From positions 62,001 through 126,000 of the forward strand of contig JAEXOY010000021.1 in assembly GCA_023439045.1 (NCBI GenBank): DNA of 64,000 nt. Reading direction: 5' to 3'. The notes beneath the pieces are model-generated. The model had not been told where the DNA came from, searched no databases, and saw only the letters and a list, made by a program, of their open reading frames with translations. The stretch comes from Bacillota bacterium (GTDB taxonomy: Bacteria; Bacillota; Clostridia; Acetivibrionales; DSM-1351). Of the stretch, positions 9,463-18,259 are shown one piece after another; positions within the stretch are counted from its first letter, which is position 1, and every line of letters starts with the position of its first letter. The position numbers were made by a program, and so were the translations under genes.

Positions 9463-9573
9463 AGGTTACATCGGAATAGGCCCTCGGGGGTCAATGGTAC
9501 TTTAGTAGCTTGGGGCGACAGTAGGAATACAGTCTGTTCTATAAAAATAGATTAGTCAAATGGGGAGATAACA
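9463..9573 (+). promoter_or_regulatory. GC-rich structured 5' leader, class not recognised
   Basis: The leader is clearly richer in G and C than nearby spacers and holds several short pairings: GGCCC-TCGG-GGGTC near 9480-9493, TACT-TT-AGTA near 9500-9509, and ACAG pairing with CTGT near 9518-9538. It does not match the conserved cores I know for c-di-GMP, c-di-AMP, guanidine, THF, ZTP or Mg2+ riboswitches. It could be a cis-acting RNA of unknown class or a sequence without regulatory function. Confidence 0.4.
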
Positions 9574-10368
9574 ATGATTATAGATTTTCATACACATGTA
9601 TTTGCAGATGAAATTGCTGATAGGGCATTATCAGTTTTAGTTGCCAACGTGGAAGGCTATTTGCAACCAATACATAATGGGAGGTTAGCAGGGCTAATTG
9701 AATGTATGGATAGTTATGGGGTAGACATTTCTGTCGTTCAGCCTATAGTAACCAAGCAGTCTCAAACCCAAAAGATAAATGATTGGGCTAGAAGTATTTG
9801 TTCTGATAGGATAATTAGCTTTGGAAGTATTTTTCCACATACTGATAATTATAAAAGGGATATAGATTATGTATGTGAGCTAGGACTCAAGGGCATTAAA
9901 TTTCATGCGGAGTATCAAAATTTTGTGATAGACGAAAAAAATATGCTGGATATTTACTACTATGCTTTGAGTAAGGGCCTAATAATTCTGCACCACGGTG
10001 GAGAGGACAGAGGTTGGCCAGAACCATACAAAAGCAGTCCTGAACAATTTGCTCGGATAGCAGATAACATGCAGGGTGGAGTTATGATAGCGGCTCACCT
10101 AGGAGGCCACAACCAATGGGATGAGGTATATGAAAAGCTTGCAGGCAAGAACATTTATATGGACACATCCATGGGCTTTGATTTCTATACAGAGCAACAA
10201 TTTTTGCGCATAGTGGAGAAACACGGTGCCGACAAGATATTATTTGCATCTGACTCTCCATGGAGCAATGCAAAGCACGAGGCAGATACCCTCAAAACTA
10301 TGCCGCTTCCATCAGAGGATATAGACAAAATATTGAGTGGAAACGCCAGAAGAATTTTAGAAATATAA
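9574..10368 (+). CDS. Metal-dependent amidohydrolase (amidohydrolase_2 type)
   Basis: Cytoplasmic TIM-barrel hydrolase of 264 aa in the amidohydrolase_2 / PHP-like carboxylate hydrolase group. Metal-ligand motifs appear in the expected order: DFHTHVF at residues 3-9, GIKFHAEY about 108, LHHGGED about 140, AAHLGGH about 171, and ASDSPW about 228. The length is typical. Members include decarboxylases and lactone or amide hydrolases, so the substrate cannot be named. GGGGAG precedes ATG 9574. The gene stands alone with its own promoter and a GC-rich leader, so it may be regulated at RNA level. Confidence 0.85.
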   Translation: MIIDFHTHVFADEIADRALSVLVANVEGYLQPIHNGRLAGLIECMDSYGVDISVVQPIVTKQSQTQKINDWARSICSDRIISFGSIFPHTDNYKRDIDYVCELGLKGIKFHAEYQNFVIDEKNMLDIYYYALSKGLIILHHGGEDRGWPEPYKSSPEQFARIADNMQGGVMIAAHLGGHNQWDEVYEKLAGKNIYMDTSMGFDFYTEQQFLRIVEKHGADKILFASDSPWSNAKHEADTLKTMPLPSEDIDKILSGNARRILEI

Positions 10369-10478
10369 TAATACGTAATTGCATAGGTACTGAATAGTTG
10401 TATAGATGACTTGCAAAGGTACTTGTATGGTGTTTATATAGATACTAGTGTTAAGGTTGTAAAGGGGAACTAGGCAAT

Positions 10479-11615
10479 ATGAGTGAACAGAGAATAACAC
10501 CCGAGGAAGCACTTGAGAAATTAAAACATGAAGCGCTAGGAAAACTCAAGATTTTTATTGGATACGCCCCTGGAGTAGGGAAAACGTACACCATGCTCAA
10601 TGAGGGCAATAGAAGAAAAAAGTATGGGCAGGATGTTGTTATAGGCTACATAGAGTGTCATGGACGAGAAGAAACAGATGCTCAGATAGCTGGGCTTGAG
10701 GTACTGCCTAGAATGATGGTTTCTTATAATGGTTGTGAGATGGAGGAAATGAACACAGCTGCCATTATTTCAAGAAAACCTCAGCTTGTATTAGTTGATG
10801 AACTTGCACACACGAATGTACCGGGTTCAAAAAATACTAAACGATATATGGATGTTGAAGAAATATTAGAGGCAGGAATAAATGTAATTACTACTTTGAA
10901 TATACAGCATATCGAGAGCCTCAATGATATTGTGCAGCAAATAACAGGAATCAAGGTAAAAGAGACTATTCCGGATTATATTGTGCAGCGAGCAGATGAG
11001 GTTGTAGTAGTAGATTTAACACCTGATGCACTACAGAACCGTCTTAAAAGAGGAAACGTATATAATATGTCAAAGGTCCCCCAAGCTTTGCATAATTTCT
11101 TTAGAAAGGGAAATTTAAATGCATTGAGGGAACTTACCCTTAGAGAAATAGCTCAAGAGGTTGATGAGGACCTAAAAGAATATATGAAAATGGAGGGCAT
11201 CCAAGAAAACTGGACAACCTCTGAGCGCATAATGGTATGCATAAGTCCTAGCAAGACTGCAAGGAAGCTTATAAGAAGGGGAGCAAGGCTTGCAAACAGG
11301 TATAAATGCGAATGGTATGTTGTAACTGTGAACTGCACCAGCAGGCTTGTTAAACAGATGTCCAATCAGGAGCAAGCACTACTCAAGGGCCATTTCCAGC
11401 TTGCCGAACAACTCGGAGGACTTGTTGTGGTGTTAACAGGAAAGAGCGTTTCAGAGGAGCTTGCAAAGTGGGCAAACGAAAAGCATATAACTCAGATGTT
11501 TATCGGGTATCCTAAGAGAACAAAGATAGAGACCTTTATAAGGGGTTCTACTGTAAACAAGCTCATTAAAATGCTTAATAATATAGATTTACACCTTATA
11601 TCAAATGAATTTTAA
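10479..11615 (+). CDS. KdpD-like sensor lacking the kinase half (KdpD N-domain + Usp)
   Basis: A 378-residue cytoplasmic protein matching only the N-terminal part of the potassium sensor KdpD. Residues ~20-225 form the KdpD domain, with Walker A GYAPGVGKTYTM and Walker B LVLVDELAHTNVPGS; residues ~235-370 form a universal-stress-protein-like domain. The membrane segments, HisKA and HATPase domains of full KdpD (about 900 aa) are absent, and the frame closes with a normal stop, so this is a real short form rather than a frameshift. Short KdpD proteins are known elsewhere, for example in Anabaena. It lies 2.8 kb before kdpFABC, tail-to-tail with a receiver-TPR gene whose stop codon overlaps its own by 4 nt. 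It may sense c-di-AMP or K+ status, which is inferred. Confidence 0.9.
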   Translation: MSEQRITPEEALEKLKHEALGKLKIFIGYAPGVGKTYTMLNEGNRRKKYGQDVVIGYIECHGREETDAQIAGLEVLPRMMVSYNGCEMEEMNTAAIISRKPQLVLVDELAHTNVPGSKNTKRYMDVEEILEAGINVITTLNIQHIESLNDIVQQITGIKVKETIPDYIVQRADEVVVVDLTPDALQNRLKRGNVYNMSKVPQALHNFFRKGNLNALRELTLREIAQEVDEDLKEYMKMEGIQENWTTSERIMVCISPSKTARKLIRRGARLANRYKCEWYVVTVNCTSRLVKQMSNQEQALLKGHFQLAEQLGGLVVVLTGKSVSEELAKWANEKHITQMFIGYPKRTKIETFIRGSTVNKLIKMLNNIDLHLISNEF

Positions 11616-12211
11616 TGCCCATCATTACTGAATATTTTATGTATATCATAGTATTTATGAGCTCTGGCAGTTTGGCCAAGTGAGTTATAAGCATCTCCTA
11701 ATAGGAGATATATTTCTGAGTTTTCAACATTACTCGATAATTCAGAGGTTAGTATTTCTATTGCGTGTTCAATGTTTCCTGTACTTATATGGTACTTAGC
11801 CTGTTCTATGATATTTTCACTTATTTCTATAGGCTCATTTTTGTTTGGTAATGCAAAAATAGATAGCTCCTCAATTACACCTTTAATTTTTTCACCTGTA
11901 AATGGCTTTTGCACATAAGCAACAGCACCCATTTTTGTACAATCAACGGCATTTTTTACTGTTGCGTAAGCTGTTATAATTATCACAGGTGTTGTAATGC
12001 CTTTATCTCTAATACGTCTAAGGACTTCTGTTCCCCTTATTTCAGGGAGTTTAATATCTAAAAATGCCAAATCATAGCTCTTTGAAGATAGTAGCTCCAG
12101 GGCTTCCTTGCCATTAGAGGCTGTATCCACATCATATCCTTGCAATTCAAGGCTTTTGCTCAGCAACAACCTAATATTCTTAGTATCATCAACAACCAAT
12201 ACCTTTTTCAT
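11612..12211 (-). CDS. Response-regulator receiver with TPR tail, no DNA-binding domain
   Basis: A 199-residue protein with a CheY-like receiver at residues 1-120: acidic pair VVDDT, phospho-acceptor Asp in AFLDIKLPEIRG, Thr in IIITAYAT and Lys in VQKPF. A short helical C-terminus (about 135-195) reads like one or two tetratricopeptide repeats (AKYHISTGNIEHAIEIL and LLLGDAYNSLGQTARAHKYY). There is no winged helix, AAA or other output domain, so it probably acts through protein contacts. It is translated 15 nt after the histidine kinase gene, behind AGGAGGGG, and so belongs to the same operon. It lies beside kdp, but a direct role there is inference. Confidence 0.87.
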   Translation of the reverse strand: MKKVLVVDDTKNIRLLLSKSLELQGYDVDTASNGKEALELLSSKSYDLAFLDIKLPEIRGTEVLRRIRDKGITTPVIIITAYATVKNAVDCTKMGAVAYVQKPFTGEKIKGVIEELSIFALPNKNEPIEISENIIEQAKYHISTGNIEHAIEILTSELSSNVENSEIYLLLGDAYNSLGQTARAHKYYDIHKIFSNDGH

Positions 12212-12226
12212 AGACCCCTCCTAACA

Positions 12227-14056
12227 TTACTCTAGCGGCAAGGTGAAGGAGAAACAGGAACCGACATCTAGCTTGCTCTCACACCATATTTGGCCTCCGT
12301 GGGCATTAATAATCTGTCTTACAACATATAACCCCAAGCCCGTACCTCTAATCTCTAGTTCACCATCCTTAACTTGAACAAACTTATCAAAGATTCTGTC
12401 CATGTATTGTTCTGGAATACCCGCTCCTGTATCCTTAACCTTAATTAGCATTTGATTATTTTTTACTTGTGCAGAGATACATATCTCATCCCCTATATTG
12501 GTATATTTGAGGGAATTTGATATTAAGTTATTAATAGCCCATGAGATTTTTTCAGGGTCACCCATAATTTTAGGTAGATTATTATCTCCATCAAAGAAAA
12601 TAGAGACCTGCTTTTGATCAGCCTGGGTATAAAAAAGTTTAAGAGATTGGGATATTATTGCTTCTATAGAACAGGGCTCAATGTGGAATATTGCATTCCC
12701 CGATTCTATTTTTGTTAACTCCAGGAGGTCATTTACAAGGGTGCTGAGCCGCTCACCATCTTCTTGTATAGCCACAACAACGTCCTTTTGCTCCTCTGAC
12801 AATTGTCCGAGACCTTGGTCTAGCATAAGGTTAGTACCCATGAGAATTGAGGTCAACGGAGTTTTGAATTCGTGGGATATTGTTGCAATAAAATCTGTAC
12901 GGGTTTTATCCACAAGTTTTAGAGCTGTAACATTCTGAAGAAGTATTACTAAGCCGCTAAATGAGGAATCAGATGAATTTATTGTTGTTACAACCACATT
13001 AAAGTAATAGTCCGCCTTATTTGAAGATATCTGAATAATTTTAGTCTGTGTTTCGTCGACTTGATGTACCACCCCTGAAATAAAATCAAAAAGTTCACCG
13101 TTTCGTATGTATTCTAAGAAATGTCTGTTGAGTGCCTTCTCTTCGGATATGTTGAAGAAGCTTTCACATGCATTATTTAAGAGAACTATTCTATAGTTAT
13201 TGTCTAAAACAATTAGTGGATCGGAAATACTCTTCATAATAGCCATGGATTTATTCTTTTCATTCATCAGCGTACCTAAAGCACTCTGCTCAAATTGGCG
13301 AAGTTTTGTAGTCATTTCATTAAATTCCAGAGTAAGCTCTGATATCTCGTCATCTCCATACACATCGGCCTGCTTATTTATATTTCCAGCTCTAAGTTCT
13401 TTCATTGCGCTTGTCAGAGAATATACAGGGCTTAAAAATCTGTTAGTAAAAAATACGGATAGTATAAATCCTCCAATTATTGTAGCTAAAGTCAACGCCA
13501 ATATAATAGTAGTTGAATTCCTTGAACTTTGAGTGGCCATTTCCTTGCTGTTAAACATGGCTTCTTCATTTATATTACTTAATTCTTTCAATATTTGCTT
13601 GAGGTTTTGAAAGTCTGGCAACATAGACTTATTATAAAAGCTTATTGCCGAGTGTTCGCCTGAAGTGTTAGCTATATACTGTAGTTTTGAAAAATATTTG
13701 ACATAGTTAACATAGAAGTCGTTTATTTTATTGACAGTTTCTTGTTCTCCTGGCTCTGTAACATTATTCATTTCAACGCTGAGCCACTTCATGAATATAC
13801 TGCTGCTTTCTGAAAAAAGGTCAATGCCCCTTTGTTTATCAACACTTATATAAATGAGAACGGCACTATCCTGCCTCTCAACTGCTTCTAACATATTTGA
13901 AACAGCATGAATGCTCTTGTAGTTGTCTGTCATTAAGCCGTCAATAGATCTACTTAAATGAAGAAGATTTATAAACGAGGTAATTCCCACTACAGAAATA
14001 AGTAATACCAAGCACAGATATATTAGAGAAATTCTACCCTTTAAAGTTTTTGGCAT
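12227..14056 (-). CDS. Membrane sensor histidine kinase with HAMP and PAS
   Basis: A 609-residue inner-membrane kinase. Helix 1 (about 8-28) and helix 2 (about 178-202) bracket an extracytoplasmic, four-helix-like sensor region. A HAMP linker follows, then a PAS domain at about 265-380, the phospho-acceptor His in ISHEFKTPLTSI, and the ATPase domain with NNLISNSLKYTN, DTGAGIP and GTGLGLYVV. AGAGGT lies before ATG 14056, and a consensus promoter lies 34 nt further upstream. It is co-transcribed with the receiver-TPR gene and diverges from kdpFABC. It is not KdpD by architecture, since it has no KdpD or Usp domain; whether it replaces the missing KdpD kinase is open. Confidence 0.93.
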   Translation of the reverse strand: MPKTLKGRISLIYLCLVLLISVVGITSFINLLHLSRSIDGLMTDNYKSIHAVSNMLEAVERQDSAVLIYISVDKQRGIDLFSESSSIFMKWLSVEMNNVTEPGEQETVNKINDFYVNYVKYFSKLQYIANTSGEHSAISFYNKSMLPDFQNLKQILKELSNINEEAMFNSKEMATQSSRNSTTIILALTLATIIGGFILSVFFTNRFLSPVYSLTSAMKELRAGNINKQADVYGDDEISELTLEFNEMTTKLRQFEQSALGTLMNEKNKSMAIMKSISDPLIVLDNNYRIVLLNNACESFFNISEEKALNRHFLEYIRNGELFDFISGVVHQVDETQTKIIQISSNKADYYFNVVVTTINSSDSSFSGLVILLQNVTALKLVDKTRTDFIATISHEFKTPLTSILMGTNLMLDQGLGQLSEEQKDVVVAIQEDGERLSTLVNDLLELTKIESGNAIFHIEPCSIEAIISQSLKLFYTQADQKQVSIFFDGDNNLPKIMGDPEKISWAINNLISNSLKYTNIGDEICISAQVKNNQMLIKVKDTGAGIPEQYMDRIFDKFVQVKDGELEIRGTGLGLYVVRQIINAHGGQIWCESKLDVGSCFSFTLPLE

Positions 14057-14089
14057 ATCAATACCTCTTGATGATGTTGCATTTCTTTA

Positions 14090-14118
14090 AGTATATGATT
14101 TGCAAAAAACTAAGTCAA
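14090..14118 (-). promoter_or_regulatory. Promoter of the histidine kinase operon
   Basis: On the minus strand TTGACT (14118-14113) and TATACT (14095-14090) are exactly 17 bp apart, 34 nt before the start codon. Near-consensus sigma-A type. Confidence 0.75.
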
Positions 14119-14177
14119 TGTATTGAACTAACACTAAATGGAGAAAAAAGCAGAAATTACTATGTCTAGTAATGGTA

Positions 14178-14199
14178 ATTTAAAGTAGTAGCTTTAAAT
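14178..14199. promoter_or_regulatory. Perfect inverted repeat upstream of the kdp promoter
   Basis: ATTTAAAG-TAGTAG-CTTTAAAT: 8-bp arms, 6-bp spacer, one helical turn between arm centres, ending 38 bp before the proposed -35 of kdpF. The position and symmetry suit a dimeric activator. The binding protein is unknown. Confidence 0.45.
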
Positions 14200-14236
14200 A
14201 GTCTGAGCATAGCCTAAATCAAAAAATATGGAAACT

Positions 14237-14265
14237 TTCAATTCTAGATGTCCAAGGCGTATAAT
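14237..14265 (+). promoter_or_regulatory. Candidate promoter of kdpFABC
   Basis: A perfect TATAAT (14260-14265) is preceded at 17 bp by a weak TTCAAT (14237-14242). A weak -35 with an upstream palindrome fits an activated promoter. It would give an untranslated leader of about 80 nt. Confidence 0.55.
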
Positions 14266-14282
14266 ACCAATCATCAACAATT

Positions 14283-14336
14283 TAGATTGTGTAAAGTGAA
14301 TAATGAAAAAACAGAGTAAGCAGAATTTGTAATTTT
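14283..14336 (+). repeat. kdp leader repeat, copy A (5' UTR of kdpF)
   Basis: This 54-nt stretch aligns with 18198-18250 at about 85 percent identity (seven mismatches and one gap). It lies in the predicted untranslated leader just before the kdpF ribosome binding site. Confidence 0.85.
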
Positions 14337-14351
14337 ATTGGAGGTATGTGC

Positions 14352-14429
14352 ATGGCATTTTTGATTTTAATTTCAGCTGCACTATTTTTGTACTTGGGGT
14401 ATGTTCTTATTTGCCCTGAGAAATTTTAG
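14352..14429 (+). CDS. kdpF: KdpF small subunit of the potassium-transporting ATPase
   Basis: A 25-codon gene for a single-helix membrane peptide, MAFLILISAALFLYLGYVL then ICPEKF. The hydrophobic helix and the ending with Pro-Glu-Lys-Phe are typical of KdpF, which stabilises the KdpABC complex in the membrane. GGAGG lies 7 nt before ATG 14352, and kdpA follows after 20 nt. The identification rests on the short motif and the operon position. Confidence 0.88.
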   Translation: MAFLILISAALFLYLGYVLICPEKF

Positions 14430-14449
14430 CTTTTAGAAGGAGAATGGAT

Positions 14450-16129
14450 ATGGAGGTATTACAAATTGTATTAACGCTGGCATTATTACTGGTGTTAGTG
14501 GTTCCTGTCGGAAAGTATATATATAAGATAATTAGTGGTGAGAAGAGCTTTGTTGACCCGTGTATGGATAGGGTTGATAGCTTCATTTTTAAGACTTCAG
14601 GCATAAAGAAGGAGAGTATGAACTGGAAACAGTATTCAGTTGCATTACTACTAACCAATCTGATAATGACATTAATGGTGTTTGTTATATTATTAATACA
14701 AGGACTGAACCTGTTAAATCCAAATGGGATTAAGGGTATGGATTTGTCACTCGCTTTTAATACAGCAATCAGCTTTATAACTAATACAAACCTTCAACAT
14801 TATAGTGGGGAGTCTGCGGTCTCATATTTTGCTCAAATGACAGCAATAACTTTCTTGATGTTTACATCGGCTGCATCGGGGTTCTCAGCAGCGGCAGCAT
14901 TTATAAGAGGTATAACAAGTAATGAGAAGGGTTTGGGGAATTTTTATGTAGATTTTGTCAGATTAACAACTAGACTGCTACTTCCTTTATCAATCATTAT
15001 ATCGATAGTATTAATATGGCAGGGGGTTCCCCAAACCTTGTCTAGCAATGACACTATTAAAACAATTGAGGGAACTTTACAGAACATAGCTCTTGGACCG
15101 GTGGCGTCACTGGAGTCTATAAAGCATATTGGCACAAATGGGGGAGGCTTTTTTGGGGCAAATGCAGCACATCCTTTTGAAAATCCTACACCCATAACGA
15201 ACCTCATTCATATTTTGAGCATGATGATATTGCCTTCATCGTTGGTATATTCCTTCGGATTGATGCTCAAGAACAAAAAACAGGCTTGGGTTATTTTTGG
15301 AGCAATGGCGCTTCTCTTTATGATTGCATTACCAACGATATTTCTGTCAGAATCAGCAGGAAATCCTGCTTTGGACAATGCAGGGTTAAGCCAGGTGGCT
15401 GGGAATATGGAAGGCAAGGAAGTGAGATTTGGCATTGCACAATCCTCTCTCTTTACAACTGTAACTACGGCTTACACTACAGGATCAGTAAATACTATGC
15501 ATGATTCGTTAACACCAATAGGTGGAATGATTGCAATGGGTCAAATGATGCTTAATGTTGTATTTGGTGGTAAGGGTGTTGGATTAATGAATATGCTGAT
15601 GTATGCAATTCTAACCGTATTCTTGTGTGGGCTTATGGTTGGCAGAACACCAGAGTTTCTCGGGAAGAAGATTGAAGGACGTGAGATTAAGTTGATTGCA
15701 ATAGCAATACTTGTTCACCCGTTTATAATATTACTACCTTCCGCGATATCACTCATATTGCCAGCGGGGGTTGCGGGTATCACAAATCCGGGCTTCCACG
15801 GGATATCTCAAGTTCTGTATGAGTTTACTTCTTCGGCTGCAAACAACGGCTCGGGTTTTGAGGGCCTTTTAGATAATACAGTATTTTGGAATGTATCTAC
15901 CGGGTTGGTTATGCTTTTGGGCAGATATATCTCCATTGTGGCTCTACTTGCAGTTGCAGGCTTTATGCAAAGTAAAAAAGCAGTTCCTGTTACGGTGGGT
16001 ACCCTAAAGACAGACACTTATTTGTTTACTTTAGTATTGGTAGCTGTAGTTCTGATTGTAGGTGCACTTACATTTTTCCCATCAGTAGCTTTGGGACCTA
16101 TTTCTGAGTATTTAACTCAATTAACATAA
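14450..16129 (+). CDS. kdpA: KdpA, K+-binding and translocating subunit
   Basis: A 559-residue polytopic membrane protein (about ten helices), the channel-like subunit of the high-affinity K+ uptake ATPase. The selectivity-filter loops of its four repeats are visible: TNLQHYSGE, GTNGGGFFGANAAHPFENP, TTAYTTGSVNTMHDSL and SAANNGSGFEGL. Its length matches the usual ~560. The start was set at ATG 14450, 7 nt after AAGGAG; the in-frame ATG at 14444 is too close to that site. kdpB follows 13 nt after the stop. Confidence 0.97.
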   Translation: MEVLQIVLTLALLLVLVVPVGKYIYKIISGEKSFVDPCMDRVDSFIFKTSGIKKESMNWKQYSVALLLTNLIMTLMVFVILLIQGLNLLNPNGIKGMDLSLAFNTAISFITNTNLQHYSGESAVSYFAQMTAITFLMFTSAASGFSAAAAFIRGITSNEKGLGNFYVDFVRLTTRLLLPLSIIISIVLIWQGVPQTLSSNDTIKTIEGTLQNIALGPVASLESIKHIGTNGGGFFGANAAHPFENPTPITNLIHILSMMILPSSLVYSFGLMLKNKKQAWVIFGAMALLFMIALPTIFLSESAGNPALDNAGLSQVAGNMEGKEVRFGIAQSSLFTTVTTAYTTGSVNTMHDSLTPIGGMIAMGQMMLNVVFGGKGVGLMNMLMYAILTVFLCGLMVGRTPEFLGKKIEGREIKLIAIAILVHPFIILLPSAISLILPAGVAGITNPGFHGISQVLYEFTSSAANNGSGFEGLLDNTVFWNVSTGLVMLLGRYISIVALLAVAGFMQSKKAVPVTVGTLKTDTYLFTLVLVAVVLIVGALTFFPSVALGPISEYLTQLT

Positions 16130-16142
16130 GGCAGGTGTAAAC

Positions 16143-18200
16143 ATGAGTACAATTAATAAAAATTGGATAACAAAAAAAATAATACTAGATTCTATAAAAG
16201 ATTCATTCAAAAAACTTAATCCCAAGGTAATGATCAAAAATCCTGTTATGTTCATGGTTGAGGTAGGGTTTGCCATAACTTTGATTCTAACATTTTTTCC
16301 AAATTTATTTGGAGAGAAGCAGCAGAGCCTTGTGGTATATAACGGGATAGTGTCTGCAATATTACTAATTACCCTACTGTTTGCTAATTTTGCTGAGGCA
16401 TTGGCAGAAGGCCGTGGTAAGGCTCAGGCTAATAGTATGAAGAAGACCAGGAAGGATACAAAGGCAAGAATTATTGATAAAAACGGAGTAGCATCAATAG
16501 TTAACGCTAGTGAGGTGAAAAAGGGAGATATTGTGCTTGTTGAGGCAGGAGAGATTATACCTAATGATGGAGAGGTGATAGAAGGGCTAGCATTTGTAGA
16601 TGAATCAGCCATCACAGGAGAATCTGCACCTGTAATGAAGGAGGCTGGTGGAGATTTCAGCTCGGTAACAGGAGGAACTAAGGTAAATAGCGATTGGCTG
16701 AAAATCAGGATAAATGCTACCCCCGGAGAATCCTTTCTTGACAAAATGATTAGCTTGGTAGAAGGCGCATCAAGGCAAAAAACTCCCAATGAAATAGCTC
16801 TTACTACAATTTTAGTTAGTCTATCAATGATTTTCTTAATTGTTGTTGTTACTTTATATCCAATAGCACAATATCTAGGTGTTACAATAAACGTTTCTAC
16901 ACTTATTGCACTACTGGTATGCCTGATTCCAACAACTATAGGAGGACTCCTATCGGCTATTGGAATAGCAGGTATGGATAGGGTTACAAGATTTAATGTA
17001 ATTGCAATGTCAGGTAAAGCAGTCGAAAACTGTGGCGATGTAGATGTAATGATTCTTGATAAAACAGGTACTATTACATATGGAAACAGAATGGCAGCAG
17101 ATTTTATTGCTGTTGAAAAGCACACACAGGATACAATAACCAGGTTTGCAGTGCTGGCTTCATTGAAGGACGATACACCTGAGGGCAGGTCTGTAATTGC
17201 ACTAGCTAAAAAGCAGGCATTTTCTATAGAATATAATGAATACCAAGACGCTGAAAGTATTGAATTTACCGGACAAACTAGAATGAGTGGAACCAACCTT
17301 TCAAATGGTTTGAAGATTAGAAAGGGAGCAGCAGAAGCAATAAAGAGCTTTGTTAACAATGAAGGGGGGATAATACCAAATGATGTGGATGCGGTTGTTG
17401 AGAAAATCGCCCTTGCCGGAGGAACGCCCCTTGTTGTGAGTGTTGACAAAGAAATTGTTGGAGTAATTTATCTCAAAGACACTATAAAGCCAGGTCTGGT
17501 GGAGAGATTTGCCCGACTGCGTGAAATAGGTATAAAAACTATAATGTGTACAGGAGATAATCCTTTGACTGCCAGCACAATTGCCAGGGAGGCAGGGGTT
17601 GATGATTTTGTTGCAGAGTGTAAGCCTGAGCAGAAGATAGAAGTTATAAAAAAGGCACAGGCAGAAGGTAAACTGGTAGCAATGACAGGTGACGGTACCA
17701 ACGATGCACCGGCCTTAGCTCAGGCTGATGTTGGGCTTGCCATGAATAGCGGCACTATTGCTGCTAAGGAAGCAGCAAACATGGTGGACCTAGACTCTGA
17801 TCCAACCAAGATAATTGAGGTTGTTGAAATTGGAAAACAAATGCTTATTACCAGAGGAGCCCTAACGACATTTAGTATTGCAAATGATGTTGCGAAATAC
17901 TTTGCTATTATTCCCGCTATTTTTACACTGGCAATACCACAAATGAATGTCCTGAACATAATGGGACTAGGCAGTCCTAATAGCGCAATACTTTCTTCTT
18001 TGATATTTAATGCACTTATTATTCCGGCACTAATACCTATTGCTATGAGGGGCGTAAAATATAAACCGATGAGCGCAGAGGCCATGCTGACAAAGAACAT
18101 GCTTATATATGGACTTGGAGGTATGATAGTTCCTTTCATAGGGATTAAACTTATAGATTTAATTATTCTACCGTTGTTAAAATTGCTATCGTTGAACTAG
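16143..18200 (+). CDS. kdpB: KdpB, catalytic P-type ATPase subunit
   Basis: A 685-residue P-type ATPase subunit that hydrolyses ATP to drive KdpA. It shows the actuator motif ITGESAPV (about 157-164), the phosphorylation motif ILDKTGTIT (Asp near 305), the nucleotide-domain KGAAEA, and the hinge TGDGTNDAPALAQADVG (about 518-534), with seven membrane segments. CAGGTG precedes ATG 16143. The stop codon TAG at 18198-18200 forms the first bases of a repeat of the kdp leader, and kdpC is displaced 159 nt downstream, whereas kdpB and kdpC are usually nearly adjacent. Confidence 0.97.
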   Translation: MSTINKNWITKKIILDSIKDSFKKLNPKVMIKNPVMFMVEVGFAITLILTFFPNLFGEKQQSLVVYNGIVSAILLITLLFANFAEALAEGRGKAQANSMKKTRKDTKARIIDKNGVASIVNASEVKKGDIVLVEAGEIIPNDGEVIEGLAFVDESAITGESAPVMKEAGGDFSSVTGGTKVNSDWLKIRINATPGESFLDKMISLVEGASRQKTPNEIALTTILVSLSMIFLIVVVTLYPIAQYLGVTINVSTLIALLVCLIPTTIGGLLSAIGIAGMDRVTRFNVIAMSGKAVENCGDVDVMILDKTGTITYGNRMAADFIAVEKHTQDTITRFAVLASLKDDTPEGRSVIALAKKQAFSIEYNEYQDAESIEFTGQTRMSGTNLSNGLKIRKGAAEAIKSFVNNEGGIIPNDVDAVVEKIALAGGTPLVVSVDKEIVGVIYLKDTIKPGLVERFARLREIGIKTIMCTGDNPLTASTIAREAGVDDFVAECKPEQKIEVIKKAQAEGKLVAMTGDGTNDAPALAQADVGLAMNSGTIAAKEAANMVDLDSDPTKIIEVVEIGKQMLITRGALTTFSIANDVAKYFAIIPAIFTLAIPQMNVLNIMGLGSPNSAILSSLIFNALIIPALIPIAMRGVKYKPMSAEAMLTKNMLIYGLGGMIVPFIGIKLIDLIILPLLKLLSLN

Positions 18201-18250
18201 ATTGTGCAAAGTGAGTTATCAAAAACAGAGTAAGTAGAATTTATAAATTT
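18198..18250 (+). repeat. kdp leader repeat, copy B (kdpB-kdpC gap)
   Basis: Second copy of the element at 14283-14336, beginning on the kdpB stop codon. Conserved blocks include AGATTGTG, AAAGTGA, AAAAACAGAGTAAG and AGAATTT. Confidence 0.85.
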
Positions 18251-18259
18251 GGATATTTA

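Noticed and set aside
9463..9573. c-di-GMP or c-di-AMP riboswitch
   Set aside because: The conserved cores of these classes are not present; it is reported only as an unclassified leader.
11612..14056. KdpE/KdpD pair
   Set aside because: The regulator has no DNA-binding domain and the kinase has no KdpD or Usp domains.
16424..17449. Long minus-strand ORF inside kdpB
   Set aside because: It is the antisense shadow of a strongly conserved gene, with low-complexity hydrophobic content and no ribosome site.
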